A DNA stretch of 9,919 nucleotides, from assembly GCA_003641465.1 (NCBI GenBank), contig QNAJ01000039.1, positions 1 to 9,919 of the forward strand. The letters run 5' to 3'. This stretch comes from Verrucomicrobiota bacterium. GTDB taxonomy: Bacteria; Verrucomicrobiota; Kiritimatiellia; B70-G9. The translations under genes were made by a program, and so were the position numbers. Under the pieces are notes generated by a model, which worked only from the letters and a program-made list of their open reading frames with translations, searched no databases and was not told where the DNA came from. Shown in pieces: positions 1 to 7,206 of this stretch. The first letter of the stretch is position 1. Every line of letters begins with the position of its first letter.

Positions 1-26
1 GTGGGAATTTTCGAAGAGGGTTATCT

Positions 27-3000
27 GTGAGTTTTGACGGAAAAAGGATGCCCCTGTCGCTGCCGCAGCTCATCGCTGCCGTAACTGTGCTCTGGGCGGC
101 GGGATGCGTTTCCATACCTGGAGCTGGAAAAGGCCGACGCCCCACCCGCGCCCTTCCAGCACCTCCGCCTAAGACGGCTTGGAAAGCGACTGCATCTTCC
201 TGCGAGTCTGAACAGTACGCCGCCCGGAACGCCATAGATGGTGATCCCGGCACCCGCTGGAGCAGCGCCTGGTCAGACCCCCAATGGCTGCAGATAGACA
301 TGGGCTCCCCGGTCAACCTTTGCGGAGTCGTAATCCGGTGGGAAACAGCCTATGCCCTCCGGTATCGTATTGAAACCTCCACCGACGGGAATATATGGCA
401 GACCGCCCGGACGATTCCGCTCAGTGATGGTCATACCGACTATATCTTTTTCCGACCGCGGGCAGCGCGCTATGTCCGCCTTCTCGGAGTGGAGAGAGCT
501 ACAGGATGGGGGTATTCCGTTTGGGAGATTGATCTCATCGGTGCCGCCCAGAGTCCTCAGATCAAGGTTTCCGGAAAAAAGGTCCAAGCCGCAGGAGCCG
601 CGTTCGACGGACTGGCAACGTCGGTCTGGACGACGCCGTCCTTACCGGTCGACTTCGTGGTGGATCTGGGGCAGTCCCTTCCTCTAGGGGGAATCCGTTT
701 CGAATGGGGAGAGAGCTTTCCTGCCCGCGGCGCCATTCATACATCACTTGACGGACATCAATGGGACGAAGCCGGTGGGTTCGACGGTGGTCGCGGTAAG
801 TTCGACGTGGTGATGTTTGCCGCACGCACCTGCCGCTATATCAGGGTCTCCCTGCCCGACCCCACGGATACCCCAGTGCAGATCAGGGAAATCATCCTGC
901 GCGGGCCGGACGAAGATATGTCGCCTCTGGCGCTCTACGCCGTCGCTGCCGAGAAGTCTCCCCCTCTGTATCCGCGCTACCTCACCCGGCGGCAGACATT
1001 CTGGACCGCAGTCGGTCCGCCTCAAGCCCCACGCGAAAGTCTCCTCGACGAGTTCGGCGCCGTAGAGCCGCAAGCGGGCAGCCCGGCAGTTTTTCCCTAC
1101 CTGGTTCAGGGGAAAAGAATCTCCTCCCTGGAACAACTCGGCTCACTGCGCTACACCCTGGCACGGGGCTATTGCCCCATCCCCTGTCTGGAGGCCATCG
1201 GTTCCAATCTCAGTGTCCGCGTCTGCGCGGTCCCATGGACTGCGGACAACCGGAACGCCACCGCAGTCAGGTACCAGATCGTCAATCGCAGTGCACAGCT
1301 GGAAACCGGCAGACTTGTCCTGGTGATAAGGCCCCTGCAGACCAATCCCCCTTGGCAATACGGAGGTTGGGCCCCGATCAGATCTCTGGTCCTGCGCCGC
1401 TCCGAACAATGCGGCAGAATCGAAGTAAACGAAAAACCGTATCTGCTGGTAACACCCGTGTGGAATGCGTCACGCATCGCACGCTTTCACAACGGCGATG
1501 TCGCGGAGAATCTCTCTGCCGTGACCAGCCTGGCCCCCGTACAAGCGGAGAAAGACTCAACGGGGCAACTTTCGGCCGCGCTGGCATTCGATTTCCGTCT
1601 TGGCCCCTTGGAGAGCTTCGGTGTCGTGGGGGTCTTTCCCTTGGTCGGGCAGCCGATAGAACTGCGGGAATTCCTGGCGGAAACGGGAGCACTGGTGTCT
1701 CCTCAAGACGCCTTCGTCGAGGTCGTCGACCGTCAGACGAAAAAATGGCGGTCACTTCTGGAAAGCTTTGTTATGAGTCTGCCTCTGCCGGGGCTGCTCG
1801 ACACCGTCCGTGCCCAGGGGGCGTACATGCTGGTGAATCAGGACGGACCCGCCCTGCAGCCCGGGCCGCGTAACTACAACCGCTCGTGGATGCGCGATGG
1901 ATCACTAATGGCCGCCGCCCTCCTGCGCATGGGGATCACCAACCCCGTCCGCAGTTTCATCCGCTGGTACACCGAGCGTGTGCCGCCTGACGGCTGGGTG
2001 CCCCCCAGCCTCGACACCGACGGCAGCATCAACAAGGGGTTCGGGTGGGACAGGGAGTACGACAGCCAAGGAGAGTACGTATTCCTGGTGATGGAATACT
2101 ACCGTTTCACGGGCGACCGGCAGACTCTGGAAACCTGCTATCCCGCCATGCGCCGGGCCATGAAGTACCTCGAGAAGCTGCTCAGCCGGACCCGTTCACC
2201 CGATTACATGCGCGGGAGTCGGTTCCCGGAGCGCTTCCGTGGTATCCTGCCCCCATCTATCAGCCACGAGGGATATTCATCGCCGGTTCACAGCTACTGG
2301 GACGATTTCTGGGCGCTCCGCGGGCTCAAAGATTTCCGCGCTGCGGCGATTATGATGGAAAACCAGGACGACGCCGCATGGGCCGGCCGGCAGTACGAAC
2401 TCCTGCGCTCGGCGCTGAGCAATTCCATCCGCGCAACCGTCGAGACCGCCGGAATCGACTATATTCCGGCCTCAGCCGATAACGCCGATTTTGATCCCAG
2501 CTCGGTTTCCATCGCCTTCTTCCCTTGCGAGGAGCAGGATCTTCTGCCGACCGCAGCGGTTGTCCGGCTCTACCGCCGCTACTGCGCTGAATCCGAGAAG
2601 CGCACCCATCCCGGCTGGAAGGGCGCCTACACGCCCTACGAAGCACGCAATATCAACGCTCTGTGCCTGCTGGGAATGAGATCCGAGGCGCTTGCTCTGC
2701 TGAGATTTCTCCTGGCAGGACGCCACCCGTTCGAATGGAATGCGTTCGCTGAAGTAGTTCACGGGGACAAGCGCCGCGGCGCCTATATCGGTGACTTGCC
2801 GCACACTTGGGTCGGAGCAGCCCTGGTGACGGCGGTGCGGAATATGGTCGCCATGGAACAGGGAAAGCGACTGATTCTGTTGGCCGGCATCCCTGAAGAG
2901 TGGCTGAGATCACGGGACGGCGTTGCAGTAAGCAACCTGCCCACCCGTTTCGGACACCTTACCATGGATGCCCACCTCAAAGGATATACGCTGAAGGTGA

Positions 3001-3158
3001 CCATTTCGGGGGACGTGCACCCGCCGGCTGGCGTAATGATCCGTTGGCCGATCGAGAAACCCTCCCAAGTCATCGTGGACGGTGAGAACTGGTCCAATTT
3101 CGATGCCTCTGGTTGCTACCTGTCACAGGTTCCCAAAGAAGTCACGGCATACTGGTAA
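27..3158 (+). CDS. Discoidin-domain lipoprotein with C-terminal six-hairpin glycosidase-like domain
   Basis: Predicted secreted, lipid-anchored carbohydrate-active protein of 1043 residues. The N-terminus has Arg7, a hydrophobic stretch (about 9-25) and a lipobox-like A-A-G-Cys27; Val28 at +2 would favour outer-membrane sorting in a Gram-negative. Two beta-sandwich F5/8 type C (discoidin)-like domains follow at about 50-172 and 175-293. The first has the typical NAIDGDPGTRW and QWLQIDMG segments, the second AFDGLATSVW and DFVVDLG. A beta-rich linker (about 300-560) leads to an alpha/alpha-barrel region (about 580-955) with NRSWMRDGS (617-625), GWDREYDSQGEY (673-684), EWNAFAEVV and GDLPHTWVGA (922-931), as in six-hairpin glycosidases; a short beta tail ends the protein. 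Asp624 and nearby acids are candidate active-site residues. The exact GH family and substrate are not recognisable. The GTG start at 27 has GAGGG 6 nt upstream; ATG 48 (Met8) is an alternative that keeps the signal peptide. It converges with gpmI. Confidence 0.82.
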   Translation: MSFDGKRMPLSLPQLIAAVTVLWAAGCVSIPGAGKGRRPTRALPAPPPKTAWKATASSCESEQYAARNAIDGDPGTRWSSAWSDPQWLQIDMGSPVNLCGVVIRWETAYALRYRIETSTDGNIWQTARTIPLSDGHTDYIFFRPRAARYVRLLGVERATGWGYSVWEIDLIGAAQSPQIKVSGKKVQAAGAAFDGLATSVWTTPSLPVDFVVDLGQSLPLGGIRFEWGESFPARGAIHTSLDGHQWDEAGGFDGGRGKFDVVMFAARTCRYIRVSLPDPTDTPVQIREIILRGPDEDMSPLALYAVAAEKSPPLYPRYLTRRQTFWTAVGPPQAPRESLLDEFGAVEPQAGSPAVFPYLVQGKRISSLEQLGSLRYTLARGYCPIPCLEAIGSNLSVRVCAVPWTADNRNATAVRYQIVNRSAQLETGRLVLVIRPLQTNPPWQYGGWAPIRSLVLRRSEQCGRIEVNEKPYLLVTPVWNASRIARFHNGDVAENLSAVTSLAPVQAEKDSTGQLSAALAFDFRLGPLESFGVVGVFPLVGQPIELREFLAETGALVSPQDAFVEVVDRQTKKWRSLLESFVMSLPLPGLLDTVRAQGAYMLVNQDGPALQPGPRNYNRSWMRDGSLMAAALLRMGITNPVRSFIRWYTERVPPDGWVPPSLDTDGSINKGFGWDREYDSQGEYVFLVMEYYRFTGDRQTLETCYPAMRRAMKYLEKLLSRTRSPDYMRGSRFPERFRGILPPSISHEGYSSPVHSYWDDFWALRGLKDFRAAAIMMENQDDAAWAGRQYELLRSALSNSIRATVETAGIDYIPASADNADFDPSSVSIAFFPCEEQDLLPTAAVVRLYRRYCAESEKRTHPGWKGAYTPYEARNINALCLLGMRSEALALLRFLLAGRHPFEWNAFAEVVHGDKRRGAYIGDLPHTWVGAALVTAVRNMVAMEQGKRLILLAGIPEEWLRSRDGVAVSNLPTRFGHLTMDAHLKGYTLKVTISGDVHPPAGVMIRWPIEKPSQVIVDGENWSNFDASGCYLSQVPKEVTAYW

Positions 3159-3205
3159 CAATCCACCTCCTACGCCGGCTGCCTGTTCGGGAGCAATCCA
3201 TGCAG

Positions 3206-3230
3206 GGCACCCAGGATCAACCGGGACGCC
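3206..3230 (-). terminator. Imperfect stem-loop downstream of gpmI
   Basis: On the minus strand, 21 nt after the gpmI stop, two 10-nt arms (3221-3230 and 3206-3215) can pair around a 5-nt loop, with seven Watson-Crick pairs, two G-U wobbles and one mismatch. The plus-strand version pairs worse because the wobbles become A-C mismatches, so the structure favours the gpmI transcript. No T-run follows, so it is not a canonical intrinsic terminator; it may be a 3'-end hairpin or chance. The remainder of this 93-bp convergent gap shows nothing else. Confidence 0.25.
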
Positions 3231-3251
3231 GGTGTCAGGACCTTTCGCGGG

Positions 3252-4931
3252 TCAGGTGGCCAAGTTGATGACCGGGGGCTCGTAGTCTTCCGGGGGCTGA
3301 AAGCCCAGCAGCACCAGACAGGTCGCCGCCAGGCTGGCGATTCCCAATCCCTTCCTGTCACTCAGCCGCCAACGGCTCATGTCAACCGGATCGTAGACAT
3401 ATACCGGAACCGGATTCAACGAATGGCTGGTTTTTGCCTTTGGCTGACCGGTTTTGGGGTCCAGGACTACCTCGCTGCTTCCCGGTTTCCTCTCGAACAT
3501 ATCGTCGGCATTCCCATGGTCAGCCGACACCACCAGGATTCCACGGGCTTCCGCGACGGCCTCCAGCACGCGTCCGATGCACAGATCCACCGATTCGACC
3601 GCAATCTCCACAGCCTGAAACACGCCGGTATGGCCGACCATGTCACCGTTGGCATAGTTGAGCCGTATGAAGCGGTAGGCATTATCCCGGACAGCCTTAG
3701 CCACCCGGTCGGTGATTTCTGCGGCCTTCATCCAGGGGCGCTGCTCGAAGGGTACCCGATCGGAGGGAATTTCAATGTAGTCTTCGAGCTTCTCGTCGAA
3801 TTTCCCCGACCGATTACCATTGAAAAAGTACGTCACATGCCCGAACTTCTGCGTCTCGCTGATGGCCATCTGGCTTACGCCGCTGGCTACCAGATACTCG
3901 CCCAAGGTCCGGTCAATGGCCGGGGGAGCCACGAGAAACTTCTTGGGAATATGCAGATCGCCGTCATACTCCATCATCCCTGCATAGAGCACCTTCGGGT
4001 AAGGATCGCGCCGGAATGCCGAGAAATCGGGTTCCTCGAACGCCCGGCTGATTTCGATTGCCCGGTCTCCCCGGAAATTGAAAAAAATGACGCTGTCATT
4101 ATCTCTTATGGGCCCCACCGGCGTACCCTGTTCATCTACAATGACAAAAGGCGGCAGATCCTGATCGATTATCCCCGGTGACTCCCGACGATAGGTTTCA
4201 ATAGCCTCACGAGCCGACCTGAACCCGCGGCCCTCTCCCTTGACGTGTGTCCGCCAGCCTCTCTCCACTATCCGCCAGTCGGCTTCATAACGATCCATCG
4301 TCACCTTCATCCGGCCGCCGCCTGAGGCTATCCGGTAGTCAAAGTCTCCAGACCGGTTGATCTCTGCAAGGAAGCCCTCCAAGTCATCAACATAGACCAG
4401 GGCGGACGTGGGCGGGACATCCCGGCCGTCAAGCAGAACGTGAACCCTGACCCTCTTAACTCCCTCCTGCGCCGCGCGGCCGATAAGCGCCTTGAGCTGG
4501 TCTATGTGGCTGTGGACATTGCCGTCTGAAAGCAGCCCGATGAAATGCAGCGTCGAATTGTGCTGCAAGCAATTCGAAATCAGTTCCTTCCACACCGGTC
4601 CCCGGAAAAGCGCGCCGCTCTGGATTGCCTTATTGACCAGGCGCGCTCCCTGGTCGTAGACGCGGCCGGCACCGATGGCGTTGTGCCCCACTTCACTATT
4701 GCCCATATCCTTGTCGGAGGGCAGGCCAACCGCCGTGCCGTGCGCCTTGAGAGTGGAATAGAGTGAACATTCCTTGAGCCGGTCGAGGTGAGGGGTGGTC
4801 GCCTTGCGCACCATATCTCCCTCTTCAAACTTTCCGATCCCGATTCCGTCCATTATCAGCAGAACAACCGGACCCTCCGGTCCCGGGTAACCGGCAATCT
4901 TCTGTAGCGGCCCTACTTCAACTTCCGGCAT
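3252..4931 (-). CDS. gpmI: 2,3-bisphosphoglycerate-independent phosphoglycerate mutase, long plant-like type
   Basis: Interconverts 3-phosphoglycerate and 2-phosphoglycerate in glycolysis/gluconeogenesis; cytosolic, two-metal (usually Mn2+), via a phosphoserine intermediate. The 559-residue product has the alkaline-phosphatase-fold metal ligands in order: Asp28 (MDGIG), catalytic Ser79 (GNSEVGHN), Asp430 and His434 (NGDMVGHTG), Asp471 and His472 (SADHGNADDM) and His503 (TSHSL). The inserted phosphotransferase domain carries LLSDGNVHSH, LLDGRDVPP, SGGGRMKVTMDRYE and FNFRGDR. It is longer than the usual bacterial enzyme of about 510 residues, and segments such as LPPFVIVDEQG, KFGHVTYFFNGNRSG and EDYIEIPSD resemble the plant/Treponema-type branch. 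The usual Trp of the first motif (DGWG) is Ile30. ATG 4931 is supported by GGGAG about 6 nt upstream and by an in-frame TAG at 4947-4949, so the protein cannot extend further. It stands alone between two plus-strand genes and needs its own promoter in the 4932-5153 gap. Confidence 0.97.
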   Translation of the reverse strand: MPEVEVGPLQKIAGYPGPEGPVVLLIMDGIGIGKFEEGDMVRKATTPHLDRLKECSLYSTLKAHGTAVGLPSDKDMGNSEVGHNAIGAGRVYDQGARLVNKAIQSGALFRGPVWKELISNCLQHNSTLHFIGLLSDGNVHSHIDQLKALIGRAAQEGVKRVRVHVLLDGRDVPPTSALVYVDDLEGFLAEINRSGDFDYRIASGGGRMKVTMDRYEADWRIVERGWRTHVKGEGRGFRSAREAIETYRRESPGIIDQDLPPFVIVDEQGTPVGPIRDNDSVIFFNFRGDRAIEISRAFEEPDFSAFRRDPYPKVLYAGMMEYDGDLHIPKKFLVAPPAIDRTLGEYLVASGVSQMAISETQKFGHVTYFFNGNRSGKFDEKLEDYIEIPSDRVPFEQRPWMKAAEITDRVAKAVRDNAYRFIRLNYANGDMVGHTGVFQAVEIAVESVDLCIGRVLEAVAEARGILVVSADHGNADDMFERKPGSSEVVLDPKTGQPKAKTSHSLNPVPVYVYDPVDMSRWRLSDRKGLGIASLAATCLVLLGFQPPEDYEPPVINLAT

Positions 4932-5000
4932 GGGTCTCTCCCGCGTCTAGCACGCCAACGGATTCATTCCGGCGCACCTTACAGTAATACCACGGTCTAA

Positions 5001-5054
5001 TCAAATCACTTTCTCAGGCGCTTCCACTACCGCAGGCCCGAAATCCAGGCTCAC
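5001..5054 (-). CDS. Candidate 17-codon micro-ORF or leader upstream of gpmI
   Basis: On the minus strand, a perfect AAGGAG (5061-5066) lies 6 nt before a GTG at 5054 that opens 17 codons (MSLDFGPAVVEAPEKVI) and ends in TGA at 5001, 69 nt before the gpmI start. The same ribosome site also serves an overlapping ATG at 5056 that is followed at once by TGA, an AUG-UGA start-stop pair. It is the most consensus-like Shine-Dalgarno that I saw near any start in the window, yet no long gene uses it. It could be a leader peptide or translation-coupled element for gpmI, the remnant of a gene, or chance. I recognise no homologue, and the peptide shows no run of a regulatory amino acid as in an attenuator. 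Confidence 0.22.
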   Translation of the reverse strand: MSLDFGPAVVEAPEKVI

Positions 5055-5064
5055 ATTGTTCTCC

Positions 5065-5093
5065 TTCAGGTCCCGGACAAATAAGCATACAAT
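5065..5093 (+). promoter_or_regulatory. Possible sigma70-type promoter for the GT-C gene
   Basis: TACAAT at 5088-5093 matches five of six bases of the -10 consensus, and a weak -35 (TTCAGG, 5065-5070, three of six) sits 17 bp upstream. It would start transcription near 5100 and leave an untranslated leader of about 55 nt before ATG 5154. This short AT-richer patch is one of few in the gap. It overlaps the ribosome-binding site of the micro-ORF on the opposite strand. The weak -35 keeps this speculative. Confidence 0.25.
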
Positions 5094-5153
5094 GCAACCC
5101 GGTAGAACGGACTTTTCGCGAACCGGCGCACCACCGTCTCCGGTCAGCGGCCG

Positions 5154-7193
5154 ATGGCAGGGATGCAGGACAGGTATACAGAGCATACCACCACGAGCCG
5201 ACATCTCTTCCCGGTTACCATTATTGTCCTGGCGTTTTTCACGGCGGCGGGCCAGCACTGGGGTGTGGATCCGGACGCGTTCATGCTTGCACAATACGGC
5301 CGGGCGATCGCCGAAGGGCACTGGTCAAAATACACCCCGTCCGCCGAGTCCAGCACCGGATCAACCAGTCTCCTTTACCCGTTTCTGCTGGCTCTGCCCC
5401 CGAAGTCCGTCGCGGGGACACCGCTGGCGCTGTGGTGGATCTGGCTGCTCGATGCAGCCTGCTTCGTATGGATTGTCTTCGGCACGCGGCGCTTGGCCAA
5501 CAATCTCGGTGGCGACGGGAATCTCGCCGGATTGCTGGCCGCCACCTGTGGCCCGCTGGTCTATAACTGCCTGGGAGGTACTGACATGCCGGTGTTCACA
5601 GTACTCTTCCTCTGGACGCTGGTATGTGCCTCTGAAAGCCGTCTGGCATTTACGACGCTCCTGGCTCTGCTGGGAGCACTGGTGCGCCCCGAGGGCATCC
5701 TGGGCATTGTCATCGTGGGGGTGGTTCTGTCCATTGGTCCCAAGGCGCGGACTCGAATTGTCGGGCTTTCGTGTGTTGGAGCCGCACTTGTATCTGCCAT
5801 TATCACCTTCGGTACCAACCGGCTGCTGACCGGAACCTGGCAATTCCAGTCGCTCGTCAGAAAAGGATATTTTGCTTCTTTTCCTTTCACGGGGGCGGCA
5901 ATCCGGACTCTGCACGATCTGACTCTCATTACCAGGGAACTGCTGTTAGGGCTGAACCACGATCGTGCCCTGTACTTCTTCCCGGTCGTCGCGGGGGTCG
6001 CCGCCCTGATGGGAATCCTGCGGTTCGTGGCAACCGGTACCATGCTGCACCGCCGGATTACGACTGCATGGCTTCTGGTGGGAGTGGCCGCGCTGATGCT
6101 TAACGCCAGCAGCGGCTGGCAGGGACATCAGTACGATCGTCATCTGCTGTGGCTCTTCCCCGGGTGGCTGATTTTCATCGCAGCCGGCGCCAAGGCCCCC
6201 CAGCTACGACTGCGGCCCACTCTCTCCCGTTTCCTGCCCTGGATCTTGGTGGGGTACCAGATAGCCACCCTCCCCTTTTTTGCAAGCCAATGCCACCAGC
6301 AGGCGGTCACCAACCGGGCGCAGTCCCAATTCATCGCGCGCATGGATAGCGTGCTGCCGGCGGCAGCCAGAATAGGAATCATAAACTTTCCGCATCTGGC
6401 GTTCTTTACCGGCCAGCGCGAATTTGTGCACCTGGGCGGGTACGTAACACCGCGGTTCTCATCTGCAGGCTCGCCGCTGGTTTCTCTGGAGATCCTCAAG
6501 CACGAAGCCGGAACGCGTTTCGACTATTGGCTCCTGACGGATCTGGAGCGGGATTCACCGCTCGCCAACGGGCTGAGGGGAAGGAAAATCCTTCAGGAAA
6601 ACCGGCTTGCGGCAGGCCCCGGCCGTCTCGGAATCTACCGGGCAGAGTGGTCACCGCTGCTGGCCGGCGTCAGCCCGGTCTCCCCTGAGGTCCGTGACAG
6701 GCTACACAACCGCCAGCTCACCGATCGAATGGATGTGGGCTATGATTTCGACGAGGCGGTCCACCGCTACCGTGCCGCCCTCCATACCCGGAATAGCGTC
6801 TGCCTGCCATTGAAAGTGGCGGGCCCGGTCGGGTGCTCCACCACGCCGGTAATCGAGATAGGCCGGCTCATTGAGCAGTCAGAGTCATTCGATGTTTTCT
6901 GCCTTACCGGCCGCGCAATGACGGCGGTGATCCGGACCTGCGCCGCAGCGGTGCGGAGCGCCCGCACGTCCCGGGGCACACTGCACAGTCAGGAAATCCA
7001 ATTCTCCGGCCCTCTGCGATTGAAAGTCTGCGTGGAACCTGACTGGATCACTACGGTGACCGTTCCACTTCAGCAGAACGGGAATCTGAGTGAAGCAATA
7101 TTCAGCATTCCCGCGGAGGCGGTGCGATCTTCGCCGATACGGCTGCGGATCGAGGGGCGCTATATCTCGCTCGCCTGGTGGTTCTATCAGTAA
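5154..7193 (+). CDS. GT-C fold membrane glycosyltransferase-like protein with large soluble C-terminal part
   Basis: Predicted polytopic inner-membrane protein of 679 residues, likely transferring a sugar from a polyprenyl-phosphate donor to an envelope glycan or protein. After a first membrane segment (about 20-33), the first outer loop carries VDPDAF (38-43) and then AEGHWSKYTPSAESSTGSTSLLYPFLLAL, the arrangement seen in GT-C enzymes with an acidic motif after TM1 followed by a loop such as DDAF...AEGHG. About ten further hydrophobic segments run to residue 377, with a conserved-looking LVRPEGIL at 177-183. From about 395 to 679 the protein is soluble and presumably periplasmic; its end (about 525-679) looks beta-rich and finishes with aromatic LAWWFYQ. 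Donor and acceptor cannot be told. ATG 5154 has only a weak ribosome site; ATG 5163 (Met4) is an alternative. It is divergent from gpmI and ends 13 bp from the pta stop on the other strand. Confidence 0.78.
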   Translation: MAGMQDRYTEHTTTSRHLFPVTIIVLAFFTAAGQHWGVDPDAFMLAQYGRAIAEGHWSKYTPSAESSTGSTSLLYPFLLALPPKSVAGTPLALWWIWLLDAACFVWIVFGTRRLANNLGGDGNLAGLLAATCGPLVYNCLGGTDMPVFTVLFLWTLVCASESRLAFTTLLALLGALVRPEGILGIVIVGVVLSIGPKARTRIVGLSCVGAALVSAIITFGTNRLLTGTWQFQSLVRKGYFASFPFTGAAIRTLHDLTLITRELLLGLNHDRALYFFPVVAGVAALMGILRFVATGTMLHRRITTAWLLVGVAALMLNASSGWQGHQYDRHLLWLFPGWLIFIAAGAKAPQLRLRPTLSRFLPWILVGYQIATLPFFASQCHQQAVTNRAQSQFIARMDSVLPAAARIGIINFPHLAFFTGQREFVHLGGYVTPRFSSAGSPLVSLEILKHEAGTRFDYWLLTDLERDSPLANGLRGRKILQENRLAAGPGRLGIYRAEWSPLLAGVSPVSPEVRDRLHNRQLTDRMDVGYDFDEAVHRYRAALHTRNSVCLPLKVAGPVGCSTTPVIEIGRLIEQSESFDVFCLTGRAMTAVIRTCAAAVRSARTSRGTLHSQEIQFSGPLRLKVCVEPDWITTVTVPLQQNGNLSEAIFSIPAEAVRSSPIRLRIEGRYISLAWWFYQ

Positions 7194-7206
7194 AAGCTCC
7201 CCCGTA

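Noticed and set aside
1172..1873. 233-codon plus-strand frame inside the discoidin-glycosidase gene
   Set aside because: It is an out-of-frame shadow, rich in Arg, Gly and Pro, while the frame of the large gene is continuous and has clear domains.
3159..3251. Repeat of ACGCCGG at about 3174 and 3225 as a possible attachment or repeat element
   Set aside because: Two 7-bp GC-rich copies in the same orientation in a GC-rich gap are expected by chance, and no mobile-element gene is nearby.
3423..4181. 252-codon plus-strand open frame opposite gpmI
   Set aside because: It lies wholly antisense to a highly conserved gpmI, has no recognisable domain, and such frames are expected opposite GC-rich genes.
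5001..5321. 106-codon minus-strand frame spanning the start of the GT-C gene
   Set aside because: The upstream part is antisense to the GT-C coding region and looks random. Only its last 17 codons, after a strong ribosome site, were kept as a weak candidate.
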